36,029 nt of DNA from a virus: the IMG/VR virus record IMGVR_UViG_3300030107_002598, positions 1-36,029 of that record, one strand, 5' to 3'. The notes beneath the pieces are model-generated. The model was given only the letters and a program-made list of their open reading frames with translations. It ran no database searches and was not told the DNA's origin. Each line of letters starts with the position of its first letter. Position 1 is the stretch's first letter. Positions 23,630 to 29,316 of the stretch are shown here, one piece after another. A program made the position numbers and the translations under genes.

Positions 23630-24244
23630 ATGGCTGATTACAATAGTTCCAATTCTTCCGATAGAAAAGAAGCCAAGCGCCAGGAGCGTGGCGAAAAGAA
23701 GTTTGTGCGGCAAAACGAGCCCAAAGTCAAGTCGGGAGATGACCGTTGGCAACGGCTGACTCGGGCCGCTGAACGGGCACTAGCCGAGGAACAAGGTAGT
23801 CGTCCCACTGCCGCCCAGCGAGGCCAAATTCGTAGTGATGAGGCCCAGAGGTTGGCCGCCGGTCAAAGTACCCACCGTGAGTGGGAGGCTCGGAAACGTG
23901 ATGACCTGCGCAGACGCGCCGACCATGATCCAGAAGCAAAGGCTCGACTGGGGGAAATCGAAGGAGAATTTCTAGAGTCGCAACGAGGGTCGGCCCTCAA
24001 GGGACGTCGCCAAGTTCGTGAGATGCGCCCACAACCTCCATTTGTAGTTGACCGCGTCGAGGGGAAGTACGCGATTGTACGAGATGCTCTCGGCCAGGAG
24101 TCACAATGGTTACTCGATGGCTCGGGGGAGATCGTTGGGCAGAGATCTGGCACACTAGGTGGGCGGGGTCGTCCGATCAGAGAGGGAGACACATTGGAAG
24201 AAGTTCCCCTAGACTGGGGCGCACACACGCCCACCTGGAAATAA
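23630..24244 (+). CDS. Highly charged protein, unknown function
   Basis: A 204-residue protein. The first 130 residues are very rich in Arg, Glu, Lys and Gln, strongly helical and without hydrophobic segments (RKEAKRQERGEKKFVRQNEP; RREWEARKRDD-like stretches). The C-terminal 70 residues could form a small beta domain (PPFVVDRVEGKYAIVRDALG; QWLLDGSGEIVG). It begins five bases after paralogue B and ends five bases before the next gene. No family is recognised. A virion-internal or DNA-binding role is possible from charge only. Confidence 0.5.
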   Translation: MADYNSSNSSDRKEAKRQERGEKKFVRQNEPKVKSGDDRWQRLTRAAERALAEEQGSRPTAAQRGQIRSDEAQRLAAGQSTHREWEARKRDDLRRRADHDPEAKARLGEIEGEFLESQRGSALKGRRQVREMRPQPPFVVDRVEGKYAIVRDALGQESQWLLDGSGEIVGQRSGTLGGRGRPIREGDTLEEVPLDWGAHTPTWK

Positions 24245-24248
24245 GTAG

Positions 24249-24752
24249 ATGGCTGACCCGAGGGACATTTATAAGGACCAAGATCTCAGGGGAGGAAAGC
24301 CTATACCTCCCCCGAAAGGGCCTTCCTCTGGTCACCCGCAGGACGTTGAAGTTGTTGACCTTCGGGAAAGAGAACGTGTCGAGAAGATGCGAGAGGAGGA
24401 TCGCGCCCGGAGAAACCAAGGCAAGCCCGAGGAACCTTCCTCTCGTTTCGATGACGTTGACACTCTAGGAGCTATTCCTCGTCGGCCCCACCAAGGAGCA
24501 AAGGCGGCAGACCAAGATCTCAACATGGGAGTACCACCCGAGGAACCTTCCTCTCGTTTCGATGACGTTGACACTCTAGGAGCTGACCGCCCCGACCCTC
24601 ACGATTACCCAGATCGACAGAGCTATCTTCAAGCTCTCGCCGAACGTGCAATGGGCGGGATCCATGGTCTTGTCGAAAGCACTCCCCAGGGGGCCGCACT
24701 CTATAAGACCCTGGATGCGATAGGGGCCGAACTCCCTGGGAGGAAGAAGTAG
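24249..24752 (+). CDS. Repeat-containing acidic protein, unknown function
   Basis: A 167-residue hydrophilic protein with two exact copies of PEEPSSRFDDVDTLGA (residues 60-75 and 97-112). A shorter word, DQDL, precedes each copy. At residues 122-136 it has DRQSYLQALAERAMG, closely matching residues 14-28 of the LysM protein two genes downstream. These shared and repeated short motifs look like docking segments to a common partner. The stop TAG directly abuts the next ATG. No enzyme fold is apparent; a small virion or lysis-complex adaptor is one guess. Confidence 0.5.
   Translation: MADPRDIYKDQDLRGGKPIPPPKGPSSGHPQDVEVVDLRERERVEKMREEDRARRNQGKPEEPSSRFDDVDTLGAIPRRPHQGAKAADQDLNMGVPPEEPSSRFDDVDTLGADRPDPHDYPDRQSYLQALAERAMGGIHGLVESTPQGAALYKTLDAIGAELPGRKK
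24426..24584 (+). repeat. Two identical 48-bp in-frame direct repeats
   Basis: The 48 bases at 24426-24473 recur without a change at 24537-24584 (period 111 bases, 37 codons). Both begin CCCGAGGAACC and end TCTAGGAGCT. Absence of any synonymous change points to a recent duplication or ongoing recombination. Confidence 0.95.
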
Positions 24753-25076
24753 ATGGACCCCCTGATGTCGCCAGAGGTACTAGCTTGGGCCGAGTCGCTG
24801 GGATTCTCTGCGACTGTGGGACTCGTCCTCCTGGGCTACATCCTCAAGGTGCTCATCCCTGCCCAACAGAAGATGTTCCAAGAGGCACTCAAGGCAGAAC
24901 AGGAAGCCCACTCTAAGCTCATCCAAGCGATGACGGACTCCAACGAGAAGGCTTTCTCCCAGTTCGCACAAGTGCTCGTTGAGCAAAACCGTCAAATCGA
25001 ACGCCTCGCTGAGGCGGTTAACAAACTCCACGGCATGTTCCTTGCCGAGGACCAGTCGAGAGTTTCCAATGGCTGA
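24753..25076 (+). CDS. Membrane-anchored coiled-coil protein (holin or i-spanin candidate)
   Basis: A 107-residue protein with one membrane segment near residues 17-37 (FSATVGLVLLGYILKVLI) followed by a long Gln/Glu/Ala-rich coiled coil (residues 40-95). The layout fits a BhlA/UviB-like holin or an inner-membrane spanin with a periplasmic coiled coil. GGGAGG lies before the ATG, which abuts the previous stop. The next gene, with a LysM domain, overlaps it by eight bases. Holin and spanin roles cannot be separated from sequence alone; the short N-terminus before the membrane helix fits either. Confidence 0.55.
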   Translation: MDPLMSPEVLAWAESLGFSATVGLVLLGYILKVLIPAQQKMFQEALKAEQEAHSKLIQAMTDSNEKAFSQFAQVLVEQNRQIERLAEAVNKLHGMFLAEDQSRVSNG

Positions 25077-25761
25077 GATGAGTCGTACTCCAGTTCCTTC
25101 CGGCGCAGACCGGACTGATTACCTCCAACAAGTGGCTGATCGCGCCATGGGTCCACAAACCCAGACTTATGAGATCAAACCAGGAGATACTCTGAGTGAG
25201 ATCGCTGCTCGTCACGGCGTGACGGTGGCTGAGATGATGGACCTCAACCCACAGGTTCGAGATCCCAGTCGCATTGCGGCGGGAGCCATGTTGAACTTGC
25301 CCGGATCCGCGCCTTCGATGGAAACGGTGGAGCGGGGGTCGGCCCTCGACGAGGCTCTAGCAGACCTTGGTGGAGACGACACGGGTGGGATGCCGATGTC
25401 CGAGGGTCCACCTGCGGCACCCCCCTCTATGCCCAGCTTTGGGGCAATGGACGTGGCGAGCCCCCGACCAGACGAGGGTCGTGACCCCTGGCAAGACCAG
25501 ATTGAGGCCGCGCAATCTTTCCGCGAGGTTCGCGACATCGAGGATGAGTGGCTGAGCAAGATCGCAGACCGGCCCGAGAACCGTCCCGAGTCTGCTTACC
25601 CTGGGCAACTCCGCTACATGCAGCAAGGACTCTTCTCCGCAGGCTCGAAGCGACGTGCAGAGCTAGCGGAAATGGAAGGCCAGGACAAGCGTGCCGGTCG
25701 CCTCGAAGCTCGATCTGAGCGACAAGAGGCGAGGGCTGAAGACCTAGCCGACAAAGTCTAA
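25069..25761 (+). CDS. LysM-domain protein (peptidoglycan binding)
   Basis: The ATG at 25069 (MAEMSRTPVP) is chosen over a longer frame that would run back through most of the preceding gene. The protein has 230 residues. Residues 33-78 are a LysM module (YEIKPGDTLSEIAARHGVTV, then LNPQ and AGAMLNLPG), which binds peptidoglycan sugars. No amidase, muramidase or peptidase motif follows; instead there is a Pro/Gly/Asp-rich linker and a charged helical C-terminus (RRAELAEMEGQDKRAGRLEA). Residues 14-28, DRTDYLQQVADRAMG, match a segment of the protein at 24249-24752. A virion-associated wall-docking protein is likely. Confidence 0.7.
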   Translation: MAEMSRTPVPSGADRTDYLQQVADRAMGPQTQTYEIKPGDTLSEIAARHGVTVAEMMDLNPQVRDPSRIAAGAMLNLPGSAPSMETVERGSALDEALADLGGDDTGGMPMSEGPPAAPPSMPSFGAMDVASPRPDEGRDPWQDQIEAAQSFREVRDIEDEWLSKIADRPENRPESAYPGQLRYMQQGLFSAGSKRRAELAEMEGQDKRAGRLEARSERQEARAEDLADKV

Positions 25762-25780
25762 CGGTAACCCCCGAGGTTCC

Positions 25781-26839
25781 ATGAATGCTTCCGATCTAAT
25801 CAAGATGCACGAGGATCGGATCCGCCAGTTCCGGGCTCAAGGTCTGGGACGTAGGCGTATCGCTAGTGCTCTCAAAGAGTACGGGATTGACGTCCCACCC
25901 TACGTAGTGCAACTTGCACTAGATCGGATGGGGATAGGTCGAGGCCGCCCCACACCAGTGGCGATTGTCGAAGAGGCAAAGTCTCCTGACGCGGAAGAGG
26001 AGCCCATCGAGGACTGGATTGCCCGACGTGTTGAGGCATCCAAGCGGAAGATGGCTAAGGCAGACCGGAGTAAACGGACGCTGACGCTACCCGCAGAGCC
26101 CGTGGGGATCGCCGTGCTTGGCGATCCTCATCTGGATAACGAGGGCTGCGACTGGGCCCAACTGTACGACGACGTCGAGACTCTCCGCAGCACCCCCGGG
26201 GTCCTGGCATCGACGGTAGGCGACTGCCTCGACAATTGGATTGGACGATTGGGTAGGCTATACGCCAACTCTTCCACGACAGCATCGGACGGTTGGCGAG
26301 TAAGTCGGTGGCTTCTCGACGAGCTACAGTGGATCGCAATCGTCGGCGGCAACCATGACTCCTGGGCTCACGTGCCTGGAGTAGATCCGTTGAAGCTCAT
26401 GTGTGAGGAGTTCAAGGTCAAGTGCTACGACCAAGACGAACTCCGCATCACGTTGACATGGAAGGATCGCCCTGACTTAGATCCTGTGGTTTGGATCTTA
26501 CGGCATGACTTCAGTGGTCGCTCGTGGTTCCACCCGACTCACGGGCCGAACAAGGAAGCGATGCTCGACCCCGAGGCGAACATCCTAACGTGCGGTCACG
26601 TCCACTCCTGGGCCCACCTACAGACCGAGCAGAGGCAGGGACGTATCACTCACGCCATCCGCGTGAGGGGATACAAGAGGGCTGACGCCTTCGCTAAGAC
26701 CAAGGGCTTCTACGAGCAGGTCAATGGCTACTCTTGCCTGATCGTCATTGACCCAACGGAGACATCCCCGAGCCGGATCCAAGTCTTCTGGGACCTAGCC
26801 CGGGGATGTGAGTACCTTCAGTTCTTGCGAAGCAGATAG
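25781..26839 (+). CDS. Calcineurin-like metallophosphoesterase
   Basis: The 352-residue protein has the full set of metallophosphoesterase motifs: GDPH (D115, H117), GDCLDN (D148, N152), GGNHD (N181, H182, D183), H232 in RHDF, and CGHVH (H263, H265), which together bind two metal ions. The first 50 residues look like a helix-turn-helix (RIRQFRAQGLGRRRIASALK), and residues 60-100 are a charged linker. The family includes nucleases such as SbcD/Mre11 as well as phosphatases, so the substrate is unknown. An SbcC-like ATPase is coded nearby on the other strand. This is the last + strand gene; its end overlaps the end of the methyltransferase gene by 22 bases. Confidence 0.8.
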   Translation: MNASDLIKMHEDRIRQFRAQGLGRRRIASALKEYGIDVPPYVVQLALDRMGIGRGRPTPVAIVEEAKSPDAEEEPIEDWIARRVEASKRKMAKADRSKRTLTLPAEPVGIAVLGDPHLDNEGCDWAQLYDDVETLRSTPGVLASTVGDCLDNWIGRLGRLYANSSTTASDGWRVSRWLLDELQWIAIVGGNHDSWAHVPGVDPLKLMCEEFKVKCYDQDELRITLTWKDRPDLDPVVWILRHDFSGRSWFHPTHGPNKEAMLDPEANILTCGHVHSWAHLQTEQRQGRITHAIRVRGYKRADAFAKTKGFYEQVNGYSCLIVIDPTETSPSRIQVFWDLARGCEYLQFLRSR

Positions 26840-27474
26840 CGAGGAGGCCCAGAACAGAGGTCCTTGCCCACAAGGAGCGCGGCCAGCGTTCCGAATCCCG
26901 CGCTCCAGACGTAGACACTGTGCCCACCCGGCGGGCTTTTCTGCGGCTTACCGTCTAGGTCCTCGAACGCTACTCGACCGAGGCACAGTTCAAAGTCGGC
27001 ATCCCAGACAAGCTCCAGTCGCTTCATGTCTGTAGCAGTAGGGATGCAGACAGCGACCGTAAGATCATACTTACATGCTTGTTCCTTCGCACGCTGGATG
27101 AAGACGTCTACGCCAGGAAAGGGAGCGAACTCCTCTGGGTCTAACCCCGCCTCACGCAATCGCTTCTTCGGCACCCCGCGTTGGCCGAAGGGTGGATTCA
27201 TCCAGACCCAAGCGCCTGAATGGAGATTCCACTCGTGAGTCAAGCATGAGTTATCTGTCGAGAGGAAGGCAAGTGCCGCCGATGACTCACGGTCTGCACA
27301 TGCGTCGAGGTCAAAACCGGGGATGTTCAAGAACTCGCAAACCCTTTTGACAACCCACTTGGGTGTTCTCCACTGCTGCGACTCCAAGATCATGTAGGGC
27401 TTGTCGTCCTCATGGCACAACTTGTATTGGCCTAGCTTCGATGTAGCGTGGCCAGTGTAATCATTGACTGTCAT
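26818..27474 (-). CDS. dam: DNA N6-adenine methyltransferase (Dam family)
   Basis: The 218-residue protein fits the phage Dam family: WRTPKWVV near residue 35, FDLDACADRESSAA at 54-67 (SAM-binding region), and the catalytic motif NPPF at 93-96 (variant of DPPY) in WVWMNPPFGQRG. It would methylate adenine in a short site, probably protecting phage DNA from host restriction or marking it for replication or packaging. The ATG overlaps the previous gene's stop (ATGA). It is the last gene of the - strand operon, and its 3' end overlaps the convergent phosphoesterase gene. The recognition site cannot be read from sequence. Confidence 0.85.
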   Translation of the reverse strand: MTVNDYTGHATSKLGQYKLCHEDDKPYMILESQQWRTPKWVVKRVCEFLNIPGFDLDACADRESSAALAFLSTDNSCLTHEWNLHSGAWVWMNPPFGQRGVPKKRLREAGLDPEEFAPFPGVDVFIQRAKEQACKYDLTVAVCIPTATDMKRLELVWDADFELCLGRVAFEDLDGKPQKSPPGGHSVYVWSAGFGTLAALLVGKDLCSGPPRYLLRKN

Positions 27475-27728
27475 GTGTACTTCTCCACGGGCATCCTAGC
27501 GTGTCGGCCTACACAACTACGGCACTTGTGAGTGCCCTTCTTGACGTAGGCCCCGTAGCAAGTGTCGGCCCCTTCGGGCACGACCTTGCCACAAAGTGTC
27601 ATGGCTTCGGTCATAGTCCCGAACCCGTCTTCGATCCGGTGCATCTGAACCTTGCCTACGTAGTGGACTGTCGAGCCTGCCCACGCCACGGGGATAGGTC
27701 GATCCTTATGTCCCCTATTGCGTGCCAT
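27471..27728 (-). CDS. Small zinc-finger-like protein
   Basis: An 85-residue protein from the ATG at 27728; a GTG one codon upstream is possible, but the ATG gives the usual stop/start overlap (TGATG). It contains VHYVGKVQMHR, then TLCGK, a further Cys in DTCYG, and CRSC. The order His, TLCGK, CxxC resembles small phage and actinobacterial zinc-finger proteins. Function is unknown; a DNA or protein adaptor role is plausible. It lies in a chain of overlapping genes between the SbcC-like ATPase and the Dam methyltransferase. Confidence 0.6.
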   Translation of the reverse strand: MARNRGHKDRPIPVAWAGSTVHYVGKVQMHRIEDGFGTMTEAMTLCGKVVPEGADTCYGAYVKKGTHKCRSCVGRHARMPVEKYT

Positions 27729-28084
27729 CACTCGGCTCCCTTCTTACTCGCGAGGGGATCTTCTAAGGTACATCCAGTCGCCCCTTGTATAAACATATGG
27801 TACAACGCCTTATGCCATCGGAGTCTACGTGCGCCCGGTTTTCGGGGGTGCATCCCCCTCTTGGTGTACAACTCATAGATCTCTGGCGTCCCAGGTTGCC
27901 CTGAGGGTCTGGGAGTCTCCATAATGTAGTGGCCGAGGTGATAGTCCACCAGGGACGGGTCAATGAACCGTCCGTGAAGCCGGTGTTCTGCCATGTCTAT
28001 CCTCATGGGCGGTGCCATCGAGTAAAGCCAACAGGCACCGTAGTAGTCATCCTTGACGTGAGGGTGCCTAGTCTCGTAGTCCAT
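27728..28084 (-). CDS. Hypothetical protein
   Basis: A 118-residue protein, not recognised. It is rich in Tyr, His, Arg and Pro (MDYETRHPHVKDDYYGACWL; LRWHKALYHMFIQGATG). There is no membrane segment. The two cysteines are far apart. Its start overlaps the end of the zinc-ribbon gene by 17 bases, and its stop overlaps the next start, so it is translated as part of the operon. The compact overlaps argue that it is a genuine gene. Confidence 0.6.
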   Translation of the reverse strand: MDYETRHPHVKDDYYGACWLYSMAPPMRIDMAEHRLHGRFIDPSLVDYHLGHYIMETPRPSGQPGTPEIYELYTKRGMHPRKPGARRLRWHKALYHMFIQGATGCTLEDPLASKKGAE

Positions 28085-28319
28085 TGTCGGCCTCCCTTAT
28101 CGTCACGTCCACCTCGAAGCGGACAGTCCAAGGGTCGCCGCAGTGGCCGCAGGTGAAGACCGTCTGCTTAGTGACGATGCTCACGCCCCGCTCCTCAAGG
28201 TCTCGTATTACCCACCGACCGCACTGCGGACACTCCGCCTTGATCGTAATGCCAGGCAGGAAGTAAACGCCAAAACCCTTATAGACGGGCGAGACGCATT
28301 CTCCTTCAATCTCAATCAT
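28068..28319 (-). CDS. Small zinc-ribbon protein
   Basis: An 83-residue protein with two CxxC pairs: ECPQCGRW and FTCGHCGDPW, about 27 residues apart, as in a zinc ribbon. The N-terminal 25 residues could form two strands (GECVSPVYKGFGVYFLPGIT). The start overlaps the ATPase stop by eight bases. Zinc ribbons of this size in phage replication operons often bind DNA or host proteins, but no specific role can be given. Confidence 0.65.
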   Translation of the reverse strand: MIEIEGECVSPVYKGFGVYFLPGITIKAECPQCGRWVIRDLEERGVSIVTKQTVFTCGHCGDPWTVRFEVDVTIREADNGLRD

Positions 28320-29316
28320 TTTTCACCTCGTGTAGGTTGAGTGTTGTCCATCCTTCTCGTGTCGTTTCCCGAACGGTCGGGAAGAGAACTACTCCCCGCA
28401 CACCTTCGGCGGCACCGAGGATGTGTTGGATCATAGTCTCGTCGTAAGCCCGGTCGGGGATGGTGACGATACAAAGGAAGCCCACGGAACCTACGGGGTG
28501 GGGGGGCGAATAGGAGGACGACGCGGCTGCACAGATGGCCGTAGCCAGCAGCACCCACTGGGCTCCTGATGCGTAGCGAAGGGGCATCGTGTCACCCCTA
28601 CTCCGCAGTAGTCCCATCTCGATCTTCTTGTCCGTAACGTTCATGTGGAACTTCATGGGAGCGTGCCTCAATTCGTGGTTAATGCAACGGATGAGGTGTG
28701 GGGCAGAATCCCTAAGTTCATCCCACATTCTCGCCCGGAGATCGTCCACGTCCTGGGACAGGTCCTTAATCTCATACGTTAAGGCACGAAGATCTAAGTC
28801 TGACTCCACGCCATGGCGTCGGAGGAGTTCTATCTCCTCCTCAACCGCCTTGAGCTTCTTCTTGAGGGAAGCGAGTCGCCTCTTCCGTCGCTTCCACTTG
28901 ACCACGTCAGCTTCCATCCCACAGAAGAGGTCTACGAGGATGGCCAGCCTTGTGTCAGGACCTCCCCGAATAGCTCCCATGACTTCGTCCATGAGGTAGC
29001 GGACCCGTCCCGGAAGATCGACATGGGTGGCGCGCTTACCGGGCTTCAGTCCCCAGAAAGCTACATGTCCTGACGAGAGGGTTAACTCGGAGTAGGGTGA
29101 GCGGTGGATGTCCCCGAGTTCGATGAGGTCCGAGCCTGCCTTGACTACAGCGAACTGGTCCTTCCCTCCTAGGTCCTGCCCGGAACCCACAAGCCCGAGG
29201 CGTAGGGCATTCAACAGCATGGTCTTACCCACTCCGTTGCCGCCAACGATGATGGTTCGGGGACCGATGTCGAACTCTAGGTCTTTCTCAAACAGTAGGT
29301 TGGTTCTGATTTTCAT
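28312..29316 (-). CDS. SbcC/RecF-like ATPase with short coiled coil
   Basis: The ATG at 29316 gives the TATGA overlap with the polymerase stop; a longer frame to 29382 lies inside the polymerase gene. The 334-residue protein has Walker A GGNGVGKT (residues 25-32) after a strand-rich N-terminus, as in SbcC, Rad50 and RecF. A short coiled coil follows near residues 145-210 (LASLKKKLKAVEEEIELLRR), then an ABC-signature-like SGAQ. The expected Walker B (hhhhDEP) reads CIVTIPDRAYD, so the usual Asp and Glu seem to be replaced. It may pair with the metallophosphoesterase at 25781-26839, or act as a RecF-like loader. ATP hydrolysis is uncertain. Confidence 0.7.
   Translation of the reverse strand: MKIRTNLLFEKDLEFDIGPRTIIVGGNGVGKTMLLNALRLGLVGSGQDLGGKDQFAVVKAGSDLIELGDIHRSPYSELTLSSGHVAFWGLKPGKRATHVDLPGRVRYLMDEVMGAIRGGPDTRLAILVDLFCGMEADVVKWKRRKRRLASLKKKLKAVEEEIELLRRHGVESDLDLRALTYEIKDLSQDVDDLRARMWDELRDSAPHLIRCINHELRHAPMKFHMNVTDKKIEMGLLRSRGDTMPLRYASGAQWVLLATAICAAASSSYSPPHPVGSVGFLCIVTIPDRAYDETMIQHILGAAEGVRGVVLFPTVRETTREGWTTLNLHEVKND

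Noticed and set aside
24979-25068. Longer N-terminus for the LysM protein
   Set aside because: It would overlap most of the 3' part of the membrane/coiled-coil gene; the ATG at 25069 leaves only an eight-base overlap and matches the local style.
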